Shown here piece by piece: positions 1 through 8,770 of a stretch of DNA of 64,000 nucleotides. The notes below the pieces were generated by a model that was not told where the DNA came from, did no database searches, and saw only the letters and a list, made by a program, of their open reading frames with translations. A program made the translations under genes and the position numbers. Numbering within the stretch: position 1 is the stretch's first letter; the number at the start of each line of letters is the position of its first letter. The stretch spans positions 5,223,001 to 5,287,000 of the forward strand of contig NZ_CP071839.1 in the NCBI RefSeq assembly GCF_017526105.1, given 5' to 3'. The DNA comes from Streptomyces cyanogenus (GTDB lineage: Bacteria > Actinomycetota > Actinomycetes > Streptomycetales > Streptomycetaceae).

Positions 1-547
1 TGCTGTAGGTCGTGCGCATCAGGCGGGTGCAGCCGTTGGCGGTGAGGATCTTGGGCAGCGTGCCGCCCGCGGCGGTGGCGCAGCTGCGGGTGTCGGCCGT
101 CGGGCCCTTCTTGTACACCGTGCCGCTCATGGTGAGCTGCTTGCCCGGGAACAGGCCGTCCGCGCTGAGTGGTGCGGTGTCCTTCTTGGCGCTGGAGATG
201 AAGTCCTCCGGGTCCAGCGGCGGCGGCGCGCTGGTGGGCGCGAAGGACGGCGTCGCGCCGCCGGAGCCCGGGATGGAGGCGCTGGCGGGCAGGTTGCTCG
301 GCCCGGCCTGCGGATCACCGCCGTTCGCGGAGACCACGGCCATGGCGACCGCGGTGCCTATCGCGACCGTGGCGAGCCCGCCGCCGGCTATGAACAGCAG
401 CCTGCGGCGCTTGTTCCGCGTCTCCGAGGCCTCGGCGAGCGCGGCCCAGTCCGGCGACCCGTCGTCGGCTCCGCTGCTCCACGGCTGCTGGGATTGCGGT
501 TTCCAGGGATCCCACTGAGACTGGGGTCCCCCCTGCCCGTAACTCAT
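1..547 (-). CDS. Membrane-anchored hypothetical protein, 3' end outside window
   Basis: About 182 codons are visible; the C-terminus lies beyond the window edge. The start is the ATG at 547, opening MSYGQGGPQ. The first ~45 residues are rich in Gln, Pro and Trp, as in many actinobacterial single-pass proteins. A basic stop-transfer patch (RNKRRR, ~44-49) precedes one hydrophobic helix at about 50-72. After it comes a Pro/Ser/Ala linker and the beginning of an outer domain with at least two cysteines. The likely topology is a cytoplasmic tail, one membrane span and an extracytoplasmic domain. I do not recognise the outer domain and assign no function. The gene is divergent from rplM. No clear ribosome binding site precedes the start. 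Confidence 0.75.
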   Translation of the reverse strand, partial: MSYGQGGPQSQWDPWKPQSQQPWSSGADDGSPDWAALAEASETRNKRRRLLFIAGGGLATVAIGTAVAMAVVSANGGDPQAGPSNLPASASIPGSGGATPSFAPTSAPPPLDPEDFISSAKKDTAPLSADGLFPGKQLTMSGTVYKKGPTADTRSCATAAGGTLPKILTANGCTRLMRTTYS

Positions 548-606
548 GGGGCGCATCTTAGACGGGGGGCCGGGGGTGCGGGGTCCGTCTACCGGCCTGC
601 CTCGTT

Positions 607-636
607 TTGACCCGTCCGGGGGCCGCCCGGTAACCT
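607..636 (+). promoter_or_regulatory. Probable housekeeping promoter of rplM-rpsI
   Basis: TTGACC at 607-612 and TAACCT at 631-636 are separated by 18 nt, close to the HrdB (sigma-70 type) consensus. The start of transcription would leave a 5' untranslated leader of roughly 170 nt before rplM. The leader contains a complementary pair (CCCCACG near 715 and CGTGGG near 741) that could form a stem, as might be expected for ribosomal-protein autoregulation. That role is inference only. Confidence 0.55.
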
Positions 637-816
637 ACTTCTTCGTTGTGTATTGGCTTGCTCATTCTCACGGGACGGGCCCTTACACCGGTCCACCGGG
701 CCGATGACCAGCGACCCCACGCACGCGGTTTGCGTCGCCGCCGTGGGTTCAAGGCTGTCGTGATCGTTTCGGTGACCTTGTTTAGGACCATTCACTCGAA
801 GCGAAGGCTACGAACC

Positions 817-1260
817 GTGCGTACGTACAGCCCCAAGCCCGGCGATGTGACGCGCCAGTGGCACGTCATCGACGCTCAGGACGTTGTCCTGGGCCGTCTC
901 GCCACCACTGCCGCGACCCTCCTCCGGGGCAAGCACAAGCCGATCTACGCGCCGCACGTCGACGCTGGTGACTTCGTCATCATCATCAACGCCGACAAGG
1001 TGCACCTGTCCGGCAACAAGCGGACCCAGAAGATGGCGTACCGCCACTCCGGCTACCCGGGTGGTCTGCGCTCCGTCCGCTACGACGAGCTGCTGGCGAA
1101 GAACCCCGAGAAGGCCATCGAGAAGGCCGTCAAGGGCATGCTCCCCAAGAACACCCTGGGCCGTCAGATGCTCACCAAGCTGAAGGTCTACTCGGGCGAC
1201 CAGCACCCGCACGCTGCCCAGCAGCCGGTGCCGTTCGAGATCACCCAGGTCGCGCAGTAA
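817..1260 (+). CDS. rplM: 50S ribosomal protein L13
   Basis: The 147-residue product is the normal length for bacterial L13 and carries its hallmarks: the N-terminal RTYSPKPGDV..WHVIDA segment, VLGRLAT, and the KMAYRHSGYPGG motif. L13 is an early assembly protein of the large subunit that contacts 23S rRNA. I chose the GTG at 817 because it gives the family N-terminus (MRTYSPK); the frame stays open far upstream but that extension has no counterpart. A GAAGG element lies about ten bases upstream. The gene is followed after 42 nt by rpsI, the usual L13-S9 operon. Confidence 0.97.
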   Translation: MRTYSPKPGDVTRQWHVIDAQDVVLGRLATTAATLLRGKHKPIYAPHVDAGDFVIIINADKVHLSGNKRTQKMAYRHSGYPGGLRSVRYDELLAKNPEKAIEKAVKGMLPKNTLGRQMLTKLKVYSGDQHPHAAQQPVPFEITQVAQ

Positions 1261-1302
1261 GTCCGGCCACCCCCTAAGACTGAAGAGAATCTGAGGAGCA
1301 TC

Positions 1303-1815
1303 GTGGCCGAGACCACTGCCGAGCAGCCGCTCGAAGAGCTTGACATCGACAGCTACACCACCGAGTCCGAGGTCCCCGTCGAGGGCGAGTACACCTCGGA
1401 GTCCCTGGCCTCCCGCTTCGGCGAGCCCCAGCCGGCCGCCGGCCTGGGCCGCCGCAAGAACGCCATCGCCCGCGTCCGGATCGTCCCGGGCACCGGCAAG
1501 TGGAAGATCAACGGTCGCACCCTCGAGGACTACTTCCCGAACAAGGTGCACCAGCAGGAAGTCAACGAGCCCTTCAAGGTGCTCGAGCTCGAGGGCCGTT
1601 ACGACGTCATCGCCCGCATCGCCGGTGGCGGTGTCTCCGGCCAGGCCGGTGCGCTCCGTCTCGGTGTCGCCCGTGCGCTGAACGAGGCCGACGTCGACAA
1701 CAACCGCGGCCCGCTGAAGAAGGCCGGCTTCCTGCGCCGCGACGACCGCGCGGTCGAGCGGAAGAAGGCCGGTCTGAAGAAGGCCCGCAAGGCTCCGCAG
1801 TACAGCAAGCGCTAA
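1303..1815 (+). CDS. rpsI: 30S ribosomal protein S9
   Basis: The 170-residue product ends in the conserved basic S9 tail (KKARKAPQYSKR), whose last residues reach the ribosomal P site. The body has the family motifs GRRKNAIARVRI and GGGVSGQAGA. The N-terminal ~40 residues are an acidic extension typical of actinobacterial S9. The GTG start is preceded by a strong GAGGAG at 1293-1298. It is co-transcribed with rplM and followed by a terminator hairpin. Confidence 0.97.
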   Translation: MAETTAEQPLEELDIDSYTTESEVPVEGEYTSESLASRFGEPQPAAGLGRRKNAIARVRIVPGTGKWKINGRTLEDYFPNKVHQQEVNEPFKVLELEGRYDVIARIAGGGVSGQAGALRLGVARALNEADVDNNRGPLKKAGFLRRDDRAVERKKAGLKKARKAPQYSKR

Positions 1816-1839
1816 CCAGCAGCTGCCTGCTCGTACTCC

Positions 1840-1880
1840 GAACGCCCCGGCGGCACGCCACATGTGCCCCCGGGGCGTTC
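1840..1880 (+). terminator. Terminator hairpin after rpsI
   Basis: An 11-bp stem (GAACGCCCCGG paired with CCGGGGCGTTC) encloses a loop of about 19 nt. It lies 24 nt past the rpsI stop and ahead of glmM. There is no long T-tract, as is common in Streptomyces. Confidence 0.75.
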
Positions 1881-1958
1881 GCTTATCCCAGCCAAGGGCG
1901 TATAACGACACAAGACGCTCAAAGGCTTGTGTGATCGCATGTTTCCTCGGGAGGACAA

Positions 1959-3317
1959 GTGGGACGACTCTTCGGCACGGACGGCGTGCGCGGTGTCGCC
2001 AACGCGGATCTGACGGCCGAGATGGCGCTCGGCCTCTCCGTCGCCGCGGCGCACGTGCTGGCCGAGGCGGGCACCTTCGAGGGCCACAAGCCGACGGCGG
2101 TGGTCGGACGGGACCCGCGCGCGTCCGGGGAGTTCCTGGAGGCCGCGGTGGTCGCGGGCCTGGCGAGCGCGGGCGTGGACGTGCTGCGCGTCGGCGTGCT
2201 GCCGACGCCCGCGGTGGCGCACCTGACCGGCGCGCTCGGCGCCGACCTCGGTGTGATGCTCTCCGCCAGCCACAACGCCATGCCGGACAACGGCATCAAG
2301 TTCTTCGCCCGCGGCGGCCACAAACTCGCCGACGAGCTGGAGGACCGGATCGAGGCGGTGTACGACGCGCACCGGCACGGCGAGCCCTGGGAGCGGCCGA
2401 CGGGCGCCGGGGTCGGCCGCGTAAGGTCGTACGACGAGGGCTCCGAGCAGTACATCGCCCACCTCCTGTCGGTCCTGCCCAACCGGCTCGACGGACTGAA
2501 GATCGTCCTGGACGAAGCGCACGGCGCGGCCTCGGGGGTCTCGCCGGAGGCGTTCGCCCGGGCCGGCGCCCAGGTCGTCACGATCGGCGCCGAGCCGGAC
2601 GGCCTCAACATCAACGACGGCTGCGGCTCGACCCACCTGGGCCGGCTCAAGGCCGCGGTCCTGGAGCACGGCGCGGACCTCGGCATCGCGCACGACGGCG
2701 ACGCCGACCGCTGCCTGGCCGTGGACCACACCGGCGACGAGGTCGACGGCGACCAGATCCTCTCCGTGCTCGCGCTGGCGATGCGGGAGCGTTCCGCACT
2801 GCGCTCCGACACCGTCGTCGCGACCGTGATGTCCAATCTCGGCTTCAAGCTGGCGATGGAGCGCGAGGGCATCCGGCTCGTGCAGACCGCCGTCGGCGAC
2901 CGGTACGTCCTGGAGGAGATGAAGGAGCACGGCTACGCCCTCGGCGGCGAGCAGTCCGGGCACGTCATCATCCTCGACCACGCGACCACCGGGGACGGCA
3001 CGCTGACCGGCCTGCTGCTGGCGGCGCGGGTCGCCGAGACCGGTCGTACGCTGCGGGAGCTGGTCTCCGTCATGGAGCGGCTGCCGCAGGTCCTCGTCAA
3101 CGTCCCCGATGTGGACAAGTCCCGGGTGAGGACGTCCGCGGATGTCGCTGCCGCCGTGGCCGAGGCGGAGAAGGAGCTGGGGGCCACGGGGCGGGTGCTG
3201 CTGCGGCCCTCCGGTACGGAGCCGTTGGTCCGGGTCATGGTCGAGGCCGCGGACATCGAGCAGGCGCGGGCGGTTGCCGGGCGGCTGGCCGATGCGGTGA
3301 AGTCGGCGCTGGGATAG
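1959..3317 (+). CDS. glmM: Phosphoglucosamine mutase
   Basis: This cytoplasmic enzyme interconverts glucosamine-6-phosphate and glucosamine-1-phosphate on the way to UDP-GlcNAc and peptidoglycan. The 452-residue length is normal. The catalytic phosphoserine loop is SASHN (Ser104), the metal-binding loop is DGDADR, the sugar-binding loop is GGEQSGH, and the C-terminal phosphate-binding loop is RPSGTEPLVRVM. The GTG start follows a strong GGGAGGA at 1949-1955. glmS, the preceding step of the pathway, lies about 2.2 kb downstream. Confidence 0.97.
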   Translation: MGRLFGTDGVRGVANADLTAEMALGLSVAAAHVLAEAGTFEGHKPTAVVGRDPRASGEFLEAAVVAGLASAGVDVLRVGVLPTPAVAHLTGALGADLGVMLSASHNAMPDNGIKFFARGGHKLADELEDRIEAVYDAHRHGEPWERPTGAGVGRVRSYDEGSEQYIAHLLSVLPNRLDGLKIVLDEAHGAASGVSPEAFARAGAQVVTIGAEPDGLNINDGCGSTHLGRLKAAVLEHGADLGIAHDGDADRCLAVDHTGDEVDGDQILSVLALAMRERSALRSDTVVATVMSNLGFKLAMEREGIRLVQTAVGDRYVLEEMKEHGYALGGEQSGHVIILDHATTGDGTLTGLLLAARVAETGRTLRELVSVMERLPQVLVNVPDVDKSRVRTSADVAAAVAEAEKELGATGRVLLRPSGTEPLVRVMVEAADIEQARAVAGRLADAVKSALG

Positions 3318-3329
3318 TTCCGGTTCCAA

Positions 3330-3398
3330 AGGGGCGAAGAACCGTGCGCGGCGGGCTGCGGGTCCGTCGTGGCTCGTCGCGCAGTTCCCCGCACCCCT
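3330..3398. repeat. Imperfect long hairpin of the Streptomyces 'AGTTCCCCGC' type between convergent genes
   Basis: The arm beginning AGGGGCG at 3330 pairs imperfectly with GCAGTTCCCCGCACCCCT ending at 3398. From general knowledge, sequences of this kind recur in many Streptomyces intergenic regions. It sits between the convergent glmM and DUF389 genes and probably acts as a bidirectional terminator. Confidence 0.5.
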
Positions 3399-3405
3399 GG
3401 GCCGG

Positions 3406-4356
3406 CTACGCCGCCCTGCGGGAGAATCCCCGCTGTTTCTTCCAGAAGTACTTCTGCGCCAGCAGCGTCAGTGTGCCCGCCACGACGATCCCCGCCAGGT
3501 TCACCAGGAGCTGGACGGACGAGCCCAGGGTCTGGTTCGTGTCGCCGTAGGCCAGGGCGACCGCCGCGTTGGCCGCTGCGGGGACCGTCGTCACCGAGAT
3601 GGCCACGCCCACCAGCGCGCCCGACTTGGACGAGGTCAGGGACAGGGTGCCGGCTATGCCGGCCAGCACCGCCACGATGAACGAGAAGGCGTCGGGGGCG
3701 TACACGAAGGCGCTGTTGGGGCGTTCGCCCTCCAGCGCCGACCGGTGGAACAGCCCGAGGGCGTCCATGAACAGGCTGAAGCCGACGGTCACCGCCATCG
3801 CCACCGCGAAGCCCACCAGCAGCGCGATCAGCGAGCGGCACGCCAGGCGCGGATGACGCTGGACCACGGCCGTGCTGATGCCGGCGAGCGGCCCGAACTC
3901 CGGTCCCACCGCCATCGCGCCCACGATCAGGATCGCGTTGTCCAGCACCACGCCGCAGGCGGCGATCATCGTGGCCAGGGTGATGAAGGCCACATAGGTG
4001 AACGACAGCGTCGACTCCTCGTGGGTGGCGTCGGTCAGCCCCTCCCACAGCACCGCGTCCGCGCCCTCGCCCGGCGCCTCCGCCTCGGCCCTGTCGGCGC
4101 GCCGGGACAGCGAGAGGTCGATGGTCTCGACGGCGATCGAACCGGTGTCGTCCAGGCCGATCCGCCGCAGCCCGGCGATGAGTTCGTCGCCCGCCTCGCG
4201 GGCCACGTCACACAGGACGAGGTCGCCGGCCGGGTTGCGGGCGGCGCCCGGCAGGACGACGAGGTGGGTGGTACCGACCGTTTTCTCGATCAGACGGACG
4301 ACCTCGTCGGTCCGCTCCGCCGGGGTGATCAGGCGCAGATGCAGCATGGCGCCCAT
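3406..4356 (-). CDS. DUF389 family membrane protein
   Basis: The 316-residue protein has an N-terminal soluble part (~1-125) and then about five to six hydrophobic helices. These include TYVAFITLATMIAACGVVLDNAILIVGAMAVGPEFGPL-type sequence, the signature of the DUF389 (TIGR00341) family, whose biochemical role is unknown. The tail is basic (KYFWKKQRG). The ATG at 4356 is used; another in-frame ATG lies at 4347. It sits only 13 nt downstream of coaA on the same strand, so the two are probably one operon. This does not by itself imply a link to pantothenate metabolism. Confidence 0.85.
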   Translation of the reverse strand: MGAMLHLRLITPAERTDEVVRLIEKTVGTTHLVVLPGAARNPAGDLVLCDVAREAGDELIAGLRRIGLDDTGSIAVETIDLSLSRRADRAEAEAPGEGADAVLWEGLTDATHEESTLSFTYVAFITLATMIAACGVVLDNAILIVGAMAVGPEFGPLAGISTAVVQRHPRLACRSLIALLVGFAVAMAVTVGFSLFMDALGLFHRSALEGERPNSAFVYAPDAFSFIVAVLAGIAGTLSLTSSKSGALVGVAISVTTVPAAANAAVALAYGDTNQTLGSSVQLLVNLAGIVVAGTLTLLAQKYFWKKQRGFSRRAA

Positions 4357-4369
4357 CCAACACGGCCGG

Positions 4370-5359
4370 CTACAGCTTGCGCAGCCGCAGGCGCTGCACC
4401 TTGTGGTCCGGGCCCTTGCGCACGATCAGGGTGGCCCGGCCGCGGGTCGGGGCGATGTTCTCGACCAGATTGGGCTTGTTGATGGTCCGCCACAGCGTGC
4501 GGGCGTAGTCGAGGGCCTCCTCCTCGGAGACCTGGGTGTACTTGCGGAAGTACGAGTTCGGATTCTGGAAGGCCGTCTGGCGCAGCTTCCTGAAGCGGCT
4601 GAGGTACCAGCTCTCGATGTCCTCGGTGCTCGCGTCGACGTACACGCTGAAGTCGAAGTAGTCGGCGAGACCCACCCGGGTGCGGCCGTCCTTGCCGGGC
4701 AGGGCGGGCTGGAGGACGTTCAGGCCCTCCACGATCAAAATGTCCGGGCGGCGGACGGTGAGCTTCTCGCCCGGCACGATGTCGTAGATGAGGTGGGAGT
4801 AGACCGGCGCGGACACCTCGCCCTTGCCGGCCTTGATGTCGGCGACGAAGCGGGTCAGGGCCCGGCGGTCGTAGGACTCGGGGAATCCCTTCCGCGACAT
4901 CAGGCCGCGGGCCTCCAGCTCCCGGGTGGGCAGCAGGAAGCCGTCCGTCGTGACCAGTTCCACGCGCGGGTGCTCGGGCCAGCGGGAGAGCAGGGCCTGG
5001 AGCAGCCGGGCCACCGTGGACTTGCCCACGGCCACGGAGCCGGCGACCCCTATGACGAACGGGGTGCCCGACTGGGAGCCCTGTTCGCCCAGGAAGGTGT
5101 TCAGCGCGCCCCTGAGGCCGTCCGTGGCGCCGACGTAGAGGTTGAGGAGCCGGGAGAGCGGGAGGTAGATGTCCCGGACCTCGTCGAGGTCGATGACGTC
5201 GCCGAGACCGCGGAGCTTCTCCACCTCCTCGGCGGTGAGCGGCAGCGGTGTCTTGTCGCGCAGCGCGCTCCACTCGGCGCGGGTGAGATCGACGTAGGGA
5301 GTCGCCTCCGGCCTGTGCCGGTGGGCGCTCCGGGGCATCGAGGAGACCGGTGAGATCAC
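4370..5359 (-). CDS. coaA: Type I pantothenate kinase
   Basis: This enzyme phosphorylates pantothenate with ATP, the first committed step of coenzyme A synthesis. The 329-residue protein has the P-loop GVAGSVAVGKST (about residue 100), the DGFLLPTREL segment and the YFDFSVYVDA and RKYTQVSEEEA segments of bacterial CoaA. I chose the GTG at 5359 (opening MISPVSSMPRSAHR). The ATG eight codons in is a possible alternative. It lies upstream of, and probably co-transcribed with, the DUF389 gene, and is divergent from glmS. Confidence 0.95.
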   Translation of the reverse strand: MISPVSSMPRSAHRHRPEATPYVDLTRAEWSALRDKTPLPLTAEEVEKLRGLGDVIDLDEVRDIYLPLSRLLNLYVGATDGLRGALNTFLGEQGSQSGTPFVIGVAGSVAVGKSTVARLLQALLSRWPEHPRVELVTTDGFLLPTRELEARGLMSRKGFPESYDRRALTRFVADIKAGKGEVSAPVYSHLIYDIVPGEKLTVRRPDILIVEGLNVLQPALPGKDGRTRVGLADYFDFSVYVDASTEDIESWYLSRFRKLRQTAFQNPNSYFRKYTQVSEEEALDYARTLWRTINKPNLVENIAPTRGRATLIVRKGPDHKVQRLRLRKL

Positions 5360-5530
5360 AGTCCATTGTTAACGGAGTTTGAACGGGACGGCGGGTGGGG
5401 TCCGTCACGCGCGCAGTCCGGTCCCGTCGGCTCCGCGGCTCCGTCAGGGCCTTCGTACGGTGGTGGGAATTTCCGAATTCGGGCAGGCGGAGGCCTTTTT
5501 TGATCGTCGTATGACCGTAGGCTGCCGCTC

Positions 5531-7378
5531 ATGTGCGGAATCGTGGGATACGTAGGGGCACAGTCGGCTCTCGATGTCGTGACGGCCGGGCTGAAGCGGC
5601 TGGAGTACCGGGGGTACGACTCGGCGGGCGTCGCCGTGCTGGCGGACGGCGGGCTGGCCGCCGCCAAGAAGGCCGGGAAGCTGGTCAACCTGGAGAAGGA
5701 GCTGGTCGACCGGCCACTGCCGACCGGCCAGACCGCCATCGGCCACACGCGCTGGGCCACCCACGGCGGTCCCACGGACGGCAACGCGCACCCGCACCTG
5801 GACAACGCCGGCCGGGTCGCGGTGGTCCACAACGGCATCATCGAGAACTTCGCGCTCCTGCGTGCGGAACTGGCCGAGCGGGGCCATGAGCTGAACTCCG
5901 AGACGGACACCGAGGTCGTCGCCCATCTGCTCGCCGAGGAGTTCTCCTCCTGCGCCGACCTCGCCGAGGCGATGCGGCTGGTGTGCCGGCGGCTGGAGGG
6001 CGCGTTCACGCTGGTCGCGGTGCACGCCGACGAGCCGGACGTGGTGGTCGGCGCCCGCCGCAACTCGCCGTTGGTGGTGGGCGTCGGAGAGGGCGAGGCG
6101 TTCCTGGCCTCCGACGTGGCCGCGTTCATCGAGCACACGCGGTCGGCGATCGAGCTGGGCCAGGACCAGGTGGTGCAGCTGCGCCGGGACGGCGTCACCG
6201 TGACGGGCTTCGACGGCCGCCCGGCCGAGGTCCGCTCCTACCACGTGGACTGGGACGCCTCCGCCGCCGAGAAGGGCGGCTACGACTACTTCATGCTCAA
6301 GGAGATCGCCGAGCAGCCCAAGGCGGTCGCCGACACCCTGCTCGGCCGCATCGACCCGTCCGGCTCGCTCACCCTGGACGAGGTGCGGATCAGCCCCTCC
6401 GAACTGCGCGAGATCGACAAGGTCGTCATCGTGGCCTGCGGTACGGCCTTCCACGCCGGCCTGATCGCCAAGTACGCCATCGAGCACTGGACGCGCATCC
6501 CCTGCGAGGTGGAACTGGCCAGCGAGTTCCGCTACCGGGACCCGATCCTGGACGGTCGCTCGCTGGTGATCGCCATCTCCCAGTCCGGCGAGACCATGGA
6601 CACCCTGATGGCGCTCCGGCACGCCCGCGAGCAGGGCTCGAAGGTACTGGCGATCTGCAACACCAACGGCTCGACGATCCCCCGCGAGTCCGACGCGGTG
6701 CTGTACACGCACGCGGGCCCCGAGGTCGCGGTCGCCTCGACCAAGGCGTTCCTCACCCAGCTGGTCGCCTGCTACCTGGTCGCCCTGTACCTGGGCCAGG
6801 TGCGCGGCACCAAGTGGGGCGACGAGATCCAGGCCGTGATCAAGGACCTGTCCCGGATCTCGGAGGAGGTCGAGCGGGTCCTGGAGACCATGGAGCCGGT
6901 ACGGGCGCTGGCGCGCACCCTGGCCTCGAAGAACACCGTGCTGTTCCTCGGCCGGCACGTGGGCTACCCGGTGGCCCTGGAAGGCGCGCTCAAGCTGAAG
7001 GAACTGGCGTACATGCACGCCGAGGGCTTCGCCGCGGGCGAGCTGAAGCACGGTCCGATCGCGTTGATCGAGGAGGACGTGCCGGTGGTCGTCGTCGTAC
7101 CGTCCCCGCGCGGCCGGTCGGTCCTCCACGACAAGATCGTCTCCAACATCCAGGAGATCCGGGCCCGTGGCGCGCGCACCATCGTGATCGCGGAGGAGGG
7201 CGACGAGACGGTGGTCCCCTACGCCGACCACCTGATCCGGATCCCGGTCACCCCCACGCTGCTCCAGCCGCTGGTGGCCACTGTCCCGCTCCAGGTCTTC
7301 GCGTGCGAGCTGGCGACGGCGCGGGGCAACGAGGTGGACCAGCCCCGGAACCTGGCGAAGTCGGTGACGGTGGAGTGA
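5531..7378 (+). CDS. glmS: Glutamine-fructose-6-phosphate aminotransferase (isomerizing)
   Basis: GlmS makes glucosamine-6-phosphate from fructose-6-phosphate and glutamine, the entry step to amino-sugar synthesis. The product begins MCGIVGYVG, so Cys2 becomes the N-terminal nucleophile of the glutaminase domain after Met removal. Residues to about 230 form that domain (with RWATHGGPT). Two SIS sugar-isomerase domains follow, with SQSGETMDT and STKAF. It ends with NLAKSVTVE, as in the family. No convincing ribosome binding site precedes the ATG. I see no glmS ribozyme-like sequence upstream. Confidence 0.97.
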   Translation: MCGIVGYVGAQSALDVVTAGLKRLEYRGYDSAGVAVLADGGLAAAKKAGKLVNLEKELVDRPLPTGQTAIGHTRWATHGGPTDGNAHPHLDNAGRVAVVHNGIIENFALLRAELAERGHELNSETDTEVVAHLLAEEFSSCADLAEAMRLVCRRLEGAFTLVAVHADEPDVVVGARRNSPLVVGVGEGEAFLASDVAAFIEHTRSAIELGQDQVVQLRRDGVTVTGFDGRPAEVRSYHVDWDASAAEKGGYDYFMLKEIAEQPKAVADTLLGRIDPSGSLTLDEVRISPSELREIDKVVIVACGTAFHAGLIAKYAIEHWTRIPCEVELASEFRYRDPILDGRSLVIAISQSGETMDTLMALRHAREQGSKVLAICNTNGSTIPRESDAVLYTHAGPEVAVASTKAFLTQLVACYLVALYLGQVRGTKWGDEIQAVIKDLSRISEEVERVLETMEPVRALARTLASKNTVLFLGRHVGYPVALEGALKLKELAYMHAEGFAAGELKHGPIALIEEDVPVVVVVPSPRGRSVLHDKIVSNIQEIRARGARTIVIAEEGDETVVPYADHLIRIPVTPTLLQPLVATVPLQVFACELATARGNEVDQPRNLAKSVTVE

Positions 7379-7398
7379 GGCGGCCGAGGTGACGAGGA

Positions 7399-7426
7399 GG
7401 GGCGGACGGCCGGTGCCGTCCGCCCC
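7399..7426. terminator. Bidirectional terminator between glmS and the SH3-like gene
   Basis: A perfect 12-bp stem, GGGGCGGACGGC with GCCGTCCGCCCC, encloses a 4-nt loop. It sits 20 nt past the glmS stop and 31 nt from the end of the convergent gene, so it can serve both. Confidence 0.8.
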
Positions 7427-7457
7427 CCCGGTCAGCCGGCCGGTACGGCCGTGGTGA

Positions 7458-7808
7458 CTACCAGTTGATGCAGGTCTTCGGCACCCAGCCGGTCTTCTTG
7501 TCGCCGCCGTAGTACCACAGGTTGCTCTTCTTGCCGCAGGCCGTGTACGAGCCGCCCTTGTAGGCCTTGCCGTCGTTGCAGACCGAGCCCTTCTTGCCCT
7601 TGCCCCAGATGCCGACGGCCGTGGCGGTCGTCTTCGGCGAGGTGCGGACGTTGACGGTCTCCTTGGCCTTGACGTTGATGATCGCCTTGCTGCAGTCCCT
7701 CGGCAGGGTGGCCGCGGAGGCGGTGCCGGCGGTGGCGACGGCGCCGGTGAGGGCCGTACCGATCAGGGCCGCGGTGGTGAGCGCGGTGCCCAGAGACTTC
7801 AACTTCAC
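7458..7808 (-). CDS. Small secreted SH3-like domain protein
   Basis: The 116-residue product starts at a GTG with an excellent GGGAGGA at about 7816-7822. The first ~33 residues are a Sec signal peptide: MKLKS, a hydrophobic core, then an Ala-rich region with a probable AxA cleavage site (TASA-A). The mature part has NVRTSPKTTATAVGIWGKGKKG and ends KTGWVPKTCINW, a bacterial SH3 pattern. Four cysteines in the mature part could form two disulfides. Such proteins usually bind cell wall or stay soluble outside the cell. The ligand is unknown. Confidence 0.85.
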   Translation of the reverse strand: MKLKSLGTALTTAALIGTALTGAVATAGTASAATLPRDCSKAIINVKAKETVNVRTSPKTTATAVGIWGKGKKGSVCNDGKAYKGGSYTACGKKSNLWYYGGDKKTGWVPKTCINW

Positions 7809-7912
7809 AGCTGTGTCCTCCCGTTGTGGTGCGAGGCGTCCGTCCGCGGACGGAGCGCCGGTCGCCGGGAAGACTACGGGAGCAGTGAACTCGGCTGATC
7901 GTGGGGTTGTGT

Positions 7913-8695
7913 TCAGTGCACGGAGAAGCCCCCGTCCACGTGGATCGACTGGCCCGTGACGTAGGCGGAGGCACGGCTCGCCAGGAACACCGCCGCGCCC
8001 GCGAAGTCCTCGGCGAGGCCGTTGCGGCCGGTCATCGTGCGCGCGGCCAGCGCCGCCACCCGCTCCGGATCGGACGACAGCCGCCGGTTGAGCGCGGTCA
8101 TCACGAAGCCCGGCACCAGGGTGTTGCAGGTGACCCCGTACGGCGACCAGGCCTCGGCCTGGGAACGGGCCAGGGACTCCAGCGCGCCCTTGGAGACGCC
8201 GTAGGCGCCGCTGTGCACGAAGGCGCGGTGGGCCTGCTGGGAGGTGATGTGGATGATCCGCCCGAAGCCCCGCTCGGCCATGCCGGGCCCGAACCGCTGC
8301 CCCAGCAGGAACGGCGCCTCCAGGTTCACTGCCATCGTGCTGTCCCACACCTCCTCGCCCAACTCGCCCATCGGCGGCCGGAGGTTGATGCCGGCCGAGT
8401 TGACGAGGATGTCGGGCTCGCCGAAGACGGCCGCGGCCTCCTCGGCCGCCGCCCGCACGCCCTCCCGCGACCCCAGGTCCCCGGCGACCCAGGCCGCGCG
8501 GCAGCCGTCGGCAGTCAACTCATCGACCGTCTCGGCCAGTTGCTCCGCACCGCGGGCCACGATCACCACACCGGCCCCGGCTCGCGCCAGCGCCCCCGCG
8601 ATGGCCCGTCCGATACCGGAACTCCCGCCGGTCACCACGGCGGTGCGGCCGTCCAGGGAGAAGAGGCCGGAGAGATAGGCGTGCGGCGAGGTCAT
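7913..8695 (-). CDS. Short-chain dehydrogenase/reductase (SDR)
   Basis: The 260-residue protein has the classical SDR layout: the nucleotide-binding TGGSSGIG at about 22-29, NSAG near 87, the catalytic Ser in HITSQQ, and YGVSK as the Tyr-Lys pair. The C-terminus (YVTGQSIHVDGGFSVH) is typical of gluconate 5-dehydrogenase/FabG-like members. The substrate cannot be read from sequence. It is divergent from acpS. Confidence 0.9.
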   Translation of the reverse strand: MTSPHAYLSGLFSLDGRTAVVTGGSSGIGRAIAGALARAGAGVVIVARGAEQLAETVDELTADGCRAAWVAGDLGSREGVRAAAEEAAAVFGEPDILVNSAGINLRPPMGELGEEVWDSTMAVNLEAPFLLGQRFGPGMAERGFGRIIHITSQQAHRAFVHSGAYGVSKGALESLARSQAEAWSPYGVTCNTLVPGFVMTALNRRLSSDPERVAALAARTMTGRNGLAEDFAGAAVFLASRASAYVTGQSIHVDGGFSVH

Positions 8696-8770
8696 GCCGG
8701 AAGCCTAGAGCCCGGTTCGCCGCCGTGGTGTCGCCGGATCCCGCTCCACCGGGGTCGTAGGGTGCTCGCC

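Noticed and set aside
3406..5359. DUF389 protein as a CoA-pathway enzyme because of its operon with coaA
   Set aside because: Close spacing shows co-transcription only; the DUF389 family has no link to CoA that I know and the sequence shows no catalytic motif.
5361..5530. glmS ribozyme or riboswitch upstream of glmS
   Set aside because: The coaA-glmS gap is too short and lacks the conserved glmS ribozyme core; the element is not expected in actinobacteria.
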